A program made the translations under genes and the position numbers. A model generated the notes under the pieces. The model was not told the DNA's origin, did not search any database, and was given only the letters and a program-made list of their open reading frames with translations. From contig JABARW010000050.1 in assembly GCA_019186845.1 (NCBI GenBank), positions 1 to 64,000 on the forward strand: a DNA stretch of 64,000 nt, written 5' to 3'. Shown one piece after another: positions 52,579-63,972 of the stretch (positions within the stretch are counted from its first letter, which is position 1; the number at the start of each line of letters is the position of its first letter). This DNA comes from Planctomycetota bacterium. Lineage in GTDB: Bacteria > Planctomycetota > UBA8742 > UBA2392.

Positions 52579-53781
52579 CTACTTCAGCGCGACGGCGAAC
52601 TCCCTGATACGCTTGATGGCTTCCGCCACTTCGCGGTCCGAAAGGGCATAGCTGATGCGCAGGTAGCCGGGGGCCCCGAACTCCACGCCGGGAACCGTGG
52701 CCACGAGTGACTTTGCCAACAGGGCGTTGCAGATGTCCGTATCGGAGTTCAGCGTCGTGTCCCCGTGACGCTTGCCAAACCAGCCGCTGACGTCAGGGAA
52801 CACATAGAAGGCGCCGCCGGGTTTGTTGCAGCGAAGGCCGGGGATGGAGTTGAGCGCCGCCAGAAAGGCGTCACGGCGACGCAGGTAGCTGGCGCGCCAC
52901 TCCGGCAGTTCCACGGGGTCCTTCTCGAGGGCCTTGAGGGTGGCCAGCTGGCTGACGGTCGCGGGGTTGCTGGTGCTGTGGCTCTGCAGGGCGATCATGG
53001 CGTCAATGACGGGCCGGGGCCCCGCCGCGTAGCCCACACGCCAGCCTGTCATGGCAAAAGCCTTGGCGCTGCCATTGACGGTGACCGTGCGAGACCAGGC
53101 ATCCTGCGAGGCGCAGGCAAAGCTGAAGTGGCGGCCCTCGTAGATCAGCTTCTCGTAGATTTCGTCCGAGATCACGAAGATGTCGCTGCCCTCGAGCACG
53201 CGCGCCAGGTCGCGCTGCTGTTGCTCGGTCCAGACCGCGCCGGTGGGGTTGCCCGGCGAGTTGACCAGCACCACGCGCGTTTTGGGCGTCAGGGCGGCCT
53301 TGAGCGCCTCGGGCGTGAGCACCATGCCCGTTCTGGATGTATCGACGAACACCGGCCTGGCGCCCAGAAAGCTGCACATCTCCGGGTAGCTGACCCAGTA
53401 GGGTGCGGGCACGATGACTTCGTCGCCGTCTTCAACCATGGCCGCCAAAGCGTTGAAGATGCTGTGCTTGGCGCCGCAGGAGACGATGCACTGTTCAGGC
53501 GAGTACTCAAGGCCGTTGTCGCGCTTGAACTTTGCGGCCACGGCCTTGCGCAGCTCCGGCAGCCCGGCGGCGGGCGTATAGCGGCTGACAATGCCGCCCT
53601 TCTGGAGTTCGGCCACGGCGTGCTGGCGGATGTTCAGGGGTGTTTCGAACTCCGGTTCGCCCGCGGTCAAGGCAATGACGGCCTTGCCCTCCGCGGCCAG
53701 CGCCTTGGCGCGGGCGGTGAGGGCCAGTGTGGCCGAGGGTTTGATGCGCAGCACGCGCCGGCTGAGCTTGTATTCGTCCAT
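52579..53781 (-). CDS. Class I aminotransferase (aspartate/aromatic, possibly prephenate-using)
   Basis: The 400-residue fold-type I PLP enzyme starts at MDEYKLSRRV (53781). It shows the N-terminal ITAGEPEFETP-like motif (LTAGEPEFETP), NSPGNPTGAVW, DEIYEKLIYEG, the Schiff-base lysine in NGSAKAFAMTGWRVGY, and the C-terminal YLRISYALSDREV arginine region. This is subgroup I-beta, which includes aspartate and prephenate aminotransferases. It lies 5 bases after the prephenate dehydratase gene, so a role in phenylalanine synthesis by transamination is likely. Confidence 0.9.
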   Translation of the reverse strand: MDEYKLSRRVLRIKPSATLALTARAKALAAEGKAVIALTAGEPEFETPLNIRQHAVAELQKGGIVSRYTPAAGLPELRKAVAAKFKRDNGLEYSPEQCIVSCGAKHSIFNALAAMVEDGDEVIVPAPYWVSYPEMCSFLGARPVFVDTSRTGMVLTPEALKAALTPKTRVVLVNSPGNPTGAVWTEQQQRDLARVLEGSDIFVISDEIYEKLIYEGRHFSFACASQDAWSRTVTVNGSAKAFAMTGWRVGYAAGPRPVIDAMIALQSHSTSNPATVSQLATLKALEKDPVELPEWRASYLRRRDAFLAALNSIPGLRCNKPGGAFYVFPDVSGWFGKRHGDTTLNSDTDICNALLAKSLVATVPGVEFGAPGYLRISYALSDREVAEAIKRIREFAVALK

Positions 53782-53786
53782 GGTGT

Positions 53787-54656
53787 CTACTTGATGCGGA
53801 TGGGCCGAAAGCGCCCCGAATTGGTGCCCAGATCGACTCGGTCGTAGCTGCCAAGCAACTGAAGATAGGTCGTGTGCGCCTTCAGTTCCTTGAGGGCCGC
53901 GGCAATGGGCTTGTCCGTGGCGCGGCCGGGAAACTCCATGGCGATCATGTACTCCCACTTGTTCACCCGCGTGGGACGCGACCCCATGAGGTGGATGGAG
54001 ATGCCGTGCTTCTTCATGACGGTCAGCACATTGAGCATGGCGCCCACCACGTGCTTGAGCTCGAACAGCACCATGGTCTGAGGTTCGTCGGCGTCCTTGG
54101 GCGGAATCTCAAGTTCGCGGCCGATGGCGGCGTAGCGCGTGACACTTTCGGCCTGGCTCTGGATGCCGCGCTGGATGATGTGCAGGCCGTAGATGCTGGC
54201 CGCGTAGTCGGAGCAGACGGTGGCCTCGGTTTTGTCGGCGCGCTGAAGCACCTGCATGTCCGAGGTGGCGGCGTCAAAGCGCGTGATGATGTCTACGCCG
54301 CGCAGGCGCTCCAGGAAGTCCTGGCACAGGGCCAGGGGCACGGGGTGGGCGTAGATGCGGCGGATGTCGGCGAGCCTGGCACCCTTGCTGCCGGCGAGGC
54401 TGTAAATCTCGGTCAGGCGCGTTTCACGCGTGAGGTAGCAGCGGTGCTGGCGCAGATGGTCAAAGAGCGGGGTGTTGGGGCCGGCGTAGGTGTTCTCAAG
54501 GCTGACCACGGCGTACTCGGCCTCGCCGTCGGCAAGCGCGTCAAAGACCGCCCGGTAGCTGCGCAGGGGCAGCGTGGCGATATCCTCGTTGGCGAACAGT
54601 CTCGCCGCCGCGGCTTCGGCGTAGCTGCCGCGCTCTCCCTGGAACGCAATCTTCAT
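53787..54656 (-). CDS. pheA: Prephenate dehydratase with ACT domain
   Basis: The 289-residue protein converts prephenate to phenylpyruvate. The start ATG (54656) overlaps the NuoF-like stop by 4 bases. The catalytic domain begins IAFQGERGSYAEAAA, has SLENTYAGP and ends with VTRYAAIGRE, the TRF-type motif. The ACT regulatory domain follows (LFELKHVVGAMLNVLTVMKKHGISIHL... from about residue 195), as in monofunctional PheA, so phenylalanine feedback is expected. No chorismate mutase domain is present. Confidence 0.9.
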   Translation of the reverse strand: MKIAFQGERGSYAEAAAARLFANEDIATLPLRSYRAVFDALADGEAEYAVVSLENTYAGPNTPLFDHLRQHRCYLTRETRLTEIYSLAGSKGARLADIRRIYAHPVPLALCQDFLERLRGVDIITRFDAATSDMQVLQRADKTEATVCSDYAASIYGLHIIQRGIQSQAESVTRYAAIGRELEIPPKDADEPQTMVLFELKHVVGAMLNVLTVMKKHGISIHLMGSRPTRVNKWEYMIAMEFPGRATDKPIAAALKELKAHTTYLQLLGSYDRVDLGTNSGRFRPIRIK

Positions 54657-55837
54657 GAGAAGTCCTTGACCCAGTGTTTCAGGCCGCCCTTGACCACGTT
54701 GGGTGCTGCCATGCCCAGCCCGCACAGGCTGCCCTGCATCACGGCGTCGGCCAGTTCATGCAGCAGCGCATGATGCGCGGGCTGCCCGAGATCATCCTGA
54801 TCGAGCATCTCGTTGATGCGTACACAGCCGATGCGGCAGGGGCTGCACTTGCCGCAGCTTTCATCTTCAAAGAAGCCCATCACGTTGCGCGCGACGTCGC
54901 GCATCGAATGCCGCGCGGAAATCGCGATCACGGCGCCCGAGCCCAGCATGCTGCCCGCCTGGGCCAGGGGCTTGAAGTCCATGGGCGTGTCCAGCAGGCT
55001 GGGGGGCAGGGGCGCTGAAGAGGCGCCTCCCGGCACAAAGGCCTTCAGCTCCAGATTGTCGCGCATGCCCCCGGCGTGGGTGAAAATCAGCTCGCGGGCC
55101 GTGGTGCCCACAGGCAGTTCGTAGTTGCCGGGCCGTGCCACGTCGCCGGAAACGCTGAACAGCCGCAGGCCCTTGCACCCGTTGACGCCAAGGCGGGCAA
55201 AGGCCTCGCCTCCCTGGGCAATGATCCAGGGCACGTAGGCAAACGTCTCCACATTGCTCAGCAGCGTGGGCTTGGAAAGAAAGCCCGCAATGGCCGGAAA
55301 GGGCGGCTTGGTGTTGGGTTCGCCGCGCAGGCCCATCATGGAGTTGATCAGGGCCGTCTCTTCGCCGCAGATGTAGGCGCCGCCCCCGTGCACAATCTCG
55401 ATGTCAAAGGCCTGCCCTGAACCCGCGGCATTGACGCCCAGCATGCCCGCTTTGCGCGCCTGCTCCAGGGCGGCGGCAAAGGCGGCCGCGGGCTTGCGGT
55501 AGTCAGGCCGGATGTAGATGTAGCCCTGGGTGCAGCCCGTGGCCAGCGCGCCGATCAGGGCGCCCTCGATGACGGCGTGGGGGTTTTCAATCAGGACCTG
55601 GCGGTCCTTGAACGTGCCGGGTTCGGACTCTTCGGCGTTGATGATGACGTACTTCTCGGGGCCGGGCGCGTTGCGCACGGTCTCCCACTTCACGCCCGTC
55701 GGAAAGCCGGCGCCGCCGCGGCCCGAAAGGCCGGAGTCCTTGAGCGCGGCAATCACGCGCTCGGGGCCCATCTCCAGGGCGCGCCGGGCGGACAAATAGG
55801 GAAGCTTGTGCGCAGGTGCGTTGAGCAGGATGTTCAT
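54653..55837 (-). CDS. NuoF-like NADH:quinone oxidoreductase subunit
   Basis: The 394-residue flavoprotein has the FMN/NADH motifs SGRGGAGFPTGVKWE, AEESEPGTFKDR, HGGGAYICGEETAL and SNVETFA, and the [4Fe-4S] motif ESCGKCSPCRIG with a downstream cysteine (GSLCGLG). It is NuoF-, HoxF- or FdsB-like. No NuoE, NuoG or hydrogenase gene is adjacent; instead it is translationally coupled to pheA. The start chosen is ATG 55837, after a GAGGAAGC ribosome site, in preference to one 8 codons upstream. Confidence 0.85.
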   Translation of the reverse strand: MNILLNAPAHKLPYLSARRALEMGPERVIAALKDSGLSGRGGAGFPTGVKWETVRNAPGPEKYVIINAEESEPGTFKDRQVLIENPHAVIEGALIGALATGCTQGYIYIRPDYRKPAAAFAAALEQARKAGMLGVNAAGSGQAFDIEIVHGGGAYICGEETALINSMMGLRGEPNTKPPFPAIAGFLSKPTLLSNVETFAYVPWIIAQGGEAFARLGVNGCKGLRLFSVSGDVARPGNYELPVGTTARELIFTHAGGMRDNLELKAFVPGGASSAPLPPSLLDTPMDFKPLAQAGSMLGSGAVIAISARHSMRDVARNVMGFFEDESCGKCSPCRIGCVRINEMLDQDDLGQPAHHALLHELADAVMQGSLCGLGMAAPNVVKGGLKHWVKDFS

Positions 55838-56215
55838 CGGGCTTCCTCGTGAGTGGCGCAATCTACCAATTCACTTGAAGCGTTGGCAACGGCGCGACGC
55901 GGCGAAGACCGGGTCGAAAGGCGACGTAAGCTTATTCGATGCTGACCACGCGCAAGCCGGGTCGCCTCGTGCCAAGTTTGACGCGGCAATGGGTCAAGGC
56001 GCGGGCGCAGCTTCGCCGTGCAAGGAAAGCCTCCGATCAACAGGGCCGATGGCGCGCAGCGGGCTGTTATAGTGGCGCGGAATCGCAGCGACACTGCGCG
56101 CCAGCAGACTGCTGGAGAGGTAGTTTTCAGCAGTCTGCCCGGCCCTCCGGCCTTTGATTTCCGCTGGAAACGTCGGCTTCTCCGACTTTTTCAGCGGCCT
56201 GATCGAGGATTGAGC
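55838..56215. other. Non-coding spacer with a palindrome before the SRAP gene
   Basis: This 378-base divergent spacer contains no convincing gene. It has an inverted repeat GCAGACTGCTG (56104-56114) with CAGCAGTCTGC (56128-56138). The left arm is itself the palindrome CCAGCAG-A-CTGCTGG (56101-56115), 101 bases before the SRAP start. It could be a promoter operator (an SOS-type site would be logical for this gene) or an RNA hairpin. TTATAGTGG near 56066 is a possible -10 region. Confidence 0.45.
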
Positions 56216-56884
56216 ATGTGTGGACGCTTCTTTGTGCCTGACGCCGCTGTGGACAATGCAGTGCGCGATCTTCCTGAAGACATCGCCGAGAAGTTCCGCC
56301 AGGCCATCAAGGATTGGGTCAGGGAGCTGAACCGGCCCAAGTATGACATTCGGCCAACGAACCAATACCCGGTCGCTACGATGAAGGACGTAGAGCCGAT
56401 GCGTTGGGGTTACATCACCGAGAAGAGCAGCAGTGTGTTCAACGCCCGCAAGGAAAGCCTTGGCTGGGGCATGTGGCGCGAGAGTCTTGTCCTGCGGCGC
56501 GGCCTGATTGTCGCTGGCGGCTTCTACGAGTGGACGGGGGAAAAGGGCGCAAAGCAGGCTCACGCAATCCAGCGCCAAGACGGCGAACCAATGCTCATGG
56601 GCGTGATCTACGACTTCAGCTTTGACCCCAAGCTCGAAAAGGACGTGAAGTGCTTCAGCATTGTCACGACCCCGGCAAGTGAGTGGATGCAGCCCCTTCA
56701 TGACCGCGAGCCGCTGATCCTTGACCCGGAAGATGCCGCGCTATGGCTTGACCACACCGCGCCACCGGAAGCCATCAAGAAGCTGATCAAACCTTATGCC
56801 GGCAAGCTGACGGAGTTCGCCTGTGCTTCGCCCAAACAGGACGTGCCGCCGAAGAAAGCCAGGGGCGACCTCTTCCAGGGCTGA
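56216..56884 (+). CDS. SOS response-associated peptidase (SRAP/YedK family)
   Basis: The 222-residue protein begins MCGRFFV, so Cys2 becomes the N-terminal residue that crosslinks to abasic sites in single-stranded DNA. Other active-site positions are Asn in IRPTNQYPV, Glu in GGFYEWTG and His/Arg in PLHDREPLIL. SRAP proteins (HMCES/YedK) protect abasic sites during replication. I chose ATG 56216 because the family starts exactly at MCGRF; a longer frame exists but would bury the catalytic cysteine. Confidence 0.95.
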   Translation: MCGRFFVPDAAVDNAVRDLPEDIAEKFRQAIKDWVRELNRPKYDIRPTNQYPVATMKDVEPMRWGYITEKSSSVFNARKESLGWGMWRESLVLRRGLIVAGGFYEWTGEKGAKQAHAIQRQDGEPMLMGVIYDFSFDPKLEKDVKCFSIVTTPASEWMQPLHDREPLILDPEDAALWLDHTAPPEAIKKLIKPYAGKLTEFACASPKQDVPPKKARGDLFQG

Positions 56885-56941
56885 CCACGACAGGGCAGTC
56901 CGGCCTCAAGGCATGCTGGTTCGCGAACTGCCCGGCCCCCC

Positions 56942-59740
<2,799 letters not shown>

Positions 59741-59790
59741 GGATTGACTCCCGGCAGGCGACGGCGCGCCGTCGCCAAAACAAGCGCAAG

Positions 59791-59809
59791 GGCCCCTCAA
59801 ACAGGGGCC
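59791..59809 (-). terminator. Expression-platform hairpin of the manganese riboswitch
   Basis: AGGGGCC (59803-59809) and GGCCCCT (59791-59797) on the plus strand form a 7-bp GC stem with a 5-base loop, directly downstream (on the minus strand) of the aptamer's closing strand. The T-run after it (CTTGTTTTGG) is short, so control could be by termination or by another fold. Confidence 0.5.
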
Positions 59810-59811
59810 TT

Positions 59812-59918
59812 TGCTGGTCTCGCCTTGACGATGGATCGCTAGCGGTGAGCGGAAACGCGCAACGGCGTTTCGTGTTGACGCCCATTCGCCCCGGAAGCCA
59901 GGAGGCTACTCCCCAACA
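59812..59918 (-). promoter_or_regulatory. yybP-ykoY (Mn2+) riboswitch aptamer
   Basis: On the minus strand the leader reads TGTTGG-GGAGTAGCC (59904-59918), CGTCAACA (about 59873-59880) and GGCGAGA-CCAGCA (59812-59824). These are the three conserved blocks of the yybP-ykoY class: GGGGAGUAGC, the CGUCAA loop, and GCAAGACC. The ends form a P1 stem of 6 bp (TGTTGG with CCAGCA). The aptamer lies 72 bases before the ATPase ATG. Members bind Mn2+ and switch on exporters. Confidence 0.85.
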
Positions 59919-60048
59919 CGCAAAAACCTATTGGACCGGTGCCCCGCGGTCAAGGGAAACCGGCCCTCCGGCAGTTCCCCATGGGCGTGAAAAAGAGCAC
60001 ACGCCGCACATGCTGAGCCCGTGAGCCCATGGCCTCAGATGCCGGGCC

Positions 60049-61635
60049 TCAGGGCACCACGCGGATGGCCCCCACACCCAGGGGCGTCAGGGCGTCAAGG
60101 GCCGCAAACAGCTCGGCCATAGACACCTTTGAGGCCGATACCAGCACGAGATCTGCCTTGTGCTCCGCGGCTGCCGCCAGCCGTGACAGCTCCGTGGGCC
60201 AGGCCTCGCCCTGTGCCTGCAGGTTCTTGCTTTCAAACTCAAAGGTGGCGGTCAGGGCGTCCTGTTCGCGCTTCAGGGCCACGCGGGCCACTTGCCCCAG
60301 GACGCCTTCGCCCAGCGGCAGACTCACATCCAGCAGTCGCGGCACGGGGCCCACGGCATCAAGCACCAGCAGAAACAGGCGGTGGCAGCGGGCCTGCTTG
60401 AGCATCTCCTCGAGGGCCAGCAGGTGAATGACGTCGGCGCGGCGGTCGATGCCGGCCACCGTCTGGAGCGGCGAAACGTTGGCGTCGAGGTCAAAGCCGT
60501 CCTCGGCGGCCTCGCGCAACTGCTTGAGCAGCCCCGCGTCGGAGAGGTTGTCCTGCCATTCGCCCGCGCCGCGCCGGCACGCCCAGCGGCCCTGGGCGTC
60601 GATGCTGACGAAAAAGGGCTCGCCCTGCCCGGCCCCCAGGCTCGCGGGAGGAAGATTGCCGGAGTGGCGGCCCGCTTTCCAGAAGTCGATGAGCGTGGGC
60701 AGGCTCACGCGTTTGCCCAGGCCGGGGGTATCGCTGAACTCAGGCAGCACGGCGTCGGGCTGCTCGCCTGTGTCGCCTTGGCCGCGGTGCAGAGCCGGCA
60801 CAAACAGCTCCAGCGCCGAGTAGCCCAGGGGCGCCAGCCCCTCGATGGCCTCGCGCAGGTCAGCCACGGTTTGCGCCGGCGTCAGATCAATCTGGAGTCG
60901 CTTGATGCCGCTGTCGCGCACGGAAGGCTGGCCGCGCAATGCCTCGGCCCACTTCTCGCCTTTGGCCGAGGCCTTGATGCTGCGGTCGAGTTTCTGCCAG
61001 GCGGCGGCGCGCTCGGCCCCGGAACCGACCAGGCGCAGCCGCGCAATCTGCGGCAGCAGGGACTTGGGCAGGCTGTAAACCTTCTCGCCCGCCTGTGTCA
61101 GGTCCACGTGCAGGGGCAAGAGGCGACAACAGCGGCCCGCGGAATCCATGGTGGTCAGGTACAGGTTGGCCACCCGGGCATTTGTCAGCTTCTCGCACAG
61201 TTCCAGCAGCGGCTTGATGGGGGCCGCCACGTCGGCCAGCAGGATGACTTCCGCGTAGCTGGCACGGAGCCCCTCGTTCCAGTGGCCGTCAGCGGCGGAC
61301 TGCACACTGGCCGCGATGCTGCGCAGGGTGGCTTCGCGCAGGTGCTCGCCCTCCTTGACGGCAAAACCGCCATCCTTACCGATGCGTATCACCACCTGGG
61401 CCGCGGCCACATCGAGGCGGTAGGGCAGGGCGTTGCCGTTGCGTGCCTCGCTGCCGCGCCAGTAGGCGGAGAGCTCGGGGAGTTGGAGCCCGGCGTCGAG
61501 GCCTTTGGGGTCAAAGGCGGCCAGGGAGGCTTGGCGGCGCGCGGGGGGCGGCTCGGCCTGGTTGGCCGAAGATTGTGGCGTGCAGCCGGCGAGGGCCAGG
61601 GCCGCCAAAAGGGCGGCGCACAGCAATGCGCGCAT
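60049..61635 (-). CDS. Lipoprotein with ExbD-like repeats
   Basis: The 528-residue protein starts at ATG 61635 with a lipoprotein signal (MRALLCAALLAALALAGC), so it is likely anchored by Cys19. Three stretches (VVIRIGKDGGFAVKEG..., PFFVSIDAQGRWACRRG and VLVSASKVSMAELFAALDAL) resemble the strand-helix units of ExbD-type domains, where a residue number is compared, but no membrane helix is present. Spacers are Gln/Ala-rich. Its ATG overlaps the DUF1844 stop by one base (TAATG). Function unknown. Confidence 0.62.
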   Translation of the reverse strand: MRALLCAALLAALALAGCTPQSSANQAEPPPARRQASLAAFDPKGLDAGLQLPELSAYWRGSEARNGNALPYRLDVAAAQVVIRIGKDGGFAVKEGEHLREATLRSIAASVQSAADGHWNEGLRASYAEVILLADVAAPIKPLLELCEKLTNARVANLYLTTMDSAGRCCRLLPLHVDLTQAGEKVYSLPKSLLPQIARLRLVGSGAERAAAWQKLDRSIKASAKGEKWAEALRGQPSVRDSGIKRLQIDLTPAQTVADLREAIEGLAPLGYSALELFVPALHRGQGDTGEQPDAVLPEFSDTPGLGKRVSLPTLIDFWKAGRHSGNLPPASLGAGQGEPFFVSIDAQGRWACRRGAGEWQDNLSDAGLLKQLREAAEDGFDLDANVSPLQTVAGIDRRADVIHLLALEEMLKQARCHRLFLLVLDAVGPVPRLLDVSLPLGEGVLGQVARVALKREQDALTATFEFESKNLQAQGEAWPTELSRLAAAAEHKADLVLVSASKVSMAELFAALDALTPLGVGAIRVVP

Positions 61636-62030
61636 TACTTGCCCCCGGCGGGCGCGGGCCGATTCAAGGCGCGGACCCACTCGACCTTGAGGTCGCCCAG
61701 CAGGTTCTTCAGGCTCTGGTCTTCTTCGGGCGTGAGGTTGCCCTTGGTCTTGGCCTGCAGGACCTCGATGGTGTCAATCAGGAAGCGGGCCTGTTCGAGG
61801 TCCACGACGTACTGTCCGGTCTCGGGGTGGGCAAGCGCGCCCATGAGAATCAGGGCCTGGGTGCCGAGGCTGGCGCAGTGCAGCATGAAGTCGGCGGGAG
61901 GCAGGTCAGTCTTGCGTTCAAAACTGCGCTTGAGTTCCTCTTCCATCTGCTGCTTTTCGCGCTCGACCTGCTGTTTCCAGTCGGAGTCGATGACGAGCTT
62001 GGGCTTCTTGTCCGGACAGTCTTCCGTCAT
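61635..62030 (-). CDS. DUF1844 family protein
   Basis: The 131-residue soluble protein starts at MTEDCPDKK (62030). A basic/acidic coiled coil (residues 18-42) leads into the DUF1844 core LPPADFMLHCASLGTQALILM, then DLEQARFLIDTIEVLQAKTKGNLTPEE. The family is common in Planctomycetota and delta-type proteobacteria; its role is unknown. It is cotranscribed with the lipoprotein genes on both sides. Confidence 0.85.
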   Translation of the reverse strand: MTEDCPDKKPKLVIDSDWKQQVEREKQQMEEELKRSFERKTDLPPADFMLHCASLGTQALILMGALAHPETGQYVVDLEQARFLIDTIEVLQAKTKGNLTPEEDQSLKNLLGDLKVEWVRALNRPAPAGGK

Positions 62031-62043
62031 GGCTTTGCTGTGT

Positions 62044-62691
62044 TCATTTGCCGGCCCCGCCACCCATGCGGGACTTCTCGCGTTCCATGGAGCGGCGGGT
62101 GGGTTCGCCCGCGCCCTTTTTGTCGGCAAGGATCATCTCCAGGTCACCGAACATGATGTCAGCCGCCAGGGAATCCGGCCCCTCATAAACCCAGTCACCG
62201 TTGATGATGTCCGCCGGGCTCTTGACGTCGCTGAGGCGCTCGCGGCGCACCGCAATGCCAATCGTGGTGAATTCGAGGTCACCCTTCTTGGCGGCGGCCT
62301 CGTGCTCCTTCTCCCACTTGGCGCGCTCTTCCTTGGTCATGGGCTTGTCGGCGCGGTCCAGGGGCTGGAACTCCGACTCGCCGCGCTCGGTGTAGCGCGT
62401 CAGGATGCGCACGTAGGCCTTGCGGCGGATGGAGTTGCCGCGGTAGACGGACTGGTTGGCGTTGCGCATGTTCCAGTCGGTCTCGAGGTAAATCTCGGGT
62501 TCCTTGTAGTCTTGGTCCTCGACGATGACCACGGTGTAACCTTCGTTGGCGAGCACGGCCTTCATCGTGTGGTAGGCGTTCTCGCGGCTCACCTGATAGT
62601 CGCGGTACTGATAGTCCTTGAACTCGGCGCACCCCGCCAGCAAGGACAGGGCGAGCACGCAGGCAAGGCAAGCCACTTTCTTCGGAGTCAA
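62044..62691 (-). CDS. Small lipoprotein
   Basis: The 215-residue protein has a lipoprotein signal (MTPKKVACLACVLALSLLAGC) and a mature domain of mixed alpha/beta character (RENAYHTMKAVLANEGYTVVIVED, then RKAYVRILTRYTERGESEF). The charged C-terminus is probably disordered. It starts the three-gene minus-strand set with DUF1844 and the larger lipoprotein. No known family is recognised. Confidence 0.7.
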   Translation of the reverse strand: MTPKKVACLACVLALSLLAGCAEFKDYQYRDYQVSRENAYHTMKAVLANEGYTVVIVEDQDYKEPEIYLETDWNMRNANQSVYRGNSIRRKAYVRILTRYTERGESEFQPLDRADKPMTKEERAKWEKEHEAAAKKGDLEFTTIGIAVRRERLSDVKSPADIINGDWVYEGPDSLAADIMFGDLEMILADKKGAGEPTRRSMEREKSRMGGGAGK

Positions 62692-62841
62692 GACAGGTAC
62701 TCCAGGCCGGGGAAAGCAGGGGCGTCCAGTTTAGCAGCGCGCGTCAGCGCGCGAAACACCCCGCCGAAACTGGCGCGGCGGCCTTGCGCCCGCTATTCTG
62801 GCCCCGGCTGACCGGGGCATTTCGGCTTTGAACGAGAGACA

Positions 62842-63945
62842 ATGAATCCAGTTTTAGCGGCCAGTGATGTCGCCGACCTGATCGAAAAGGCGGAGCAGGG
62901 CCGGAGATTAAGCTTCGAGGACGGCGTGAGGCTGATGCGCAGCAACGACGTAGCCGCGCTGGGCTACGCTGCCAACCTCGTGCGCAACCGCCTGCACGGC
63001 GACACCACGACCTATATCGTCAATCGCTACCTGCACTACAGCAACGTCTGCTGGGACACCTGCAAGTTCTGCAGCTTCTATCGCAAGCCGGGCGAGCCGG
63101 GCTCGTTTGCCAAGCCTCTGGACGAAATCTTCAGCTGGGCACAGCGCTTTGCGGGCCAGGCCATCCAGGAGCTGCACATTGTGGGCGGCCTGCACCCCAG
63201 CCTCAAGTACGACTACTACCTCGACATGCTGCGCGGCCTCAAGCGCATCCTGCCCGCGACGGCGCTCAAGGGTTTTACCAGCGTCGAGATTGACTGGTTT
63301 GCCCGCATCAGCCGCAAGCCCGTGGAAACGGTCATGCGCGAGATGGTCGAGGCCGGGCTCGACTCCCTGACCGGCGGCGGCGCGGAAATCTTCGCCGACC
63401 GCGTTCGCGACCTGCTCTGTCCCAACAAGATCCGCGCCGCGCGCTGGTTCGAGATCCATGAAGTGGCCCACCGCCTGGGCCTCAAGACCCAGGCCACCAT
63501 GCTCTACGGCCACATCGAAACGCCTCAAGAACGCATCGACCACATGCTGCGCATTCGCGAAGTGCAGGACCGCACGGGCGGTTTCCAGGTGTTCATTCCC
63601 CTGGCCTACCACCCGGACAACAACGCGCTGCGCGGCGTGGAGCGCGCCACGGGCATCACCGACCTCAAGGTCTATGCCGTATCGCGCCTGATGCTCGACA
63701 ACGTGCCGCACCTCAAGTGCTACTGGATTTCGGCGGGGCTGAAGCTGGCGCAGATCGCGCTGTCCTACGGCGTCGATGACCTCGACGGCATCGTCTATGA
63801 GCACGAGCGCATCTTCCATGACGCCGGCAGCTCGACGCCGCAGAGCGTGAGCGAGGACGAAATCCGGCCTATGGTGCGCGAGGCCGGCCGCGTTCCCTGC
63901 CGGCGCGATTCGCGCCACCGCCTGCTGGAGGAAGTCGCCGCCTAG
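62842..63945 (+). CDS. mqnE: Aminofutalosine synthase MqnE (radical SAM)
   Basis: The 367-residue enzyme adds S-adenosylmethionine-derived adenosyl to the chorismate-derived precursor in the futalosine route to menaquinone. It has the radical-SAM cysteines Cys70, Cys74 and Cys77 (VCWDTCKFCSFYRK), ELHIVGGLHPSLKYDYYLD, and TGGGAEIFADRVRD, which are typical of MqnE rather than MqnC. The leader before the ATG contains a GCCCCGG/CCGGGGC hairpin (62801-62818). A further gene starts 27 bases later. Confidence 0.93.
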   Translation: MNPVLAASDVADLIEKAEQGRRLSFEDGVRLMRSNDVAALGYAANLVRNRLHGDTTTYIVNRYLHYSNVCWDTCKFCSFYRKPGEPGSFAKPLDEIFSWAQRFAGQAIQELHIVGGLHPSLKYDYYLDMLRGLKRILPATALKGFTSVEIDWFARISRKPVETVMREMVEAGLDSLTGGGAEIFADRVRDLLCPNKIRAARWFEIHEVAHRLGLKTQATMLYGHIETPQERIDHMLRIREVQDRTGGFQVFIPLAYHPDNNALRGVERATGITDLKVYAVSRLMLDNVPHLKCYWISAGLKLAQIALSYGVDDLDGIVYEHERIFHDAGSSTPQSVSEDEIRPMVREAGRVPCRRDSRHRLLEEVAA

Positions 63946-63972
63946 ACGCCTGGGAAACAAGAGATCAAGACC

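Noticed and set aside
60292-62811. 839-residue plus-strand ORF
   Set aside because: Antisense to the lipoprotein and DUF1844 operon, which have signal peptides, family motifs and coupled starts.
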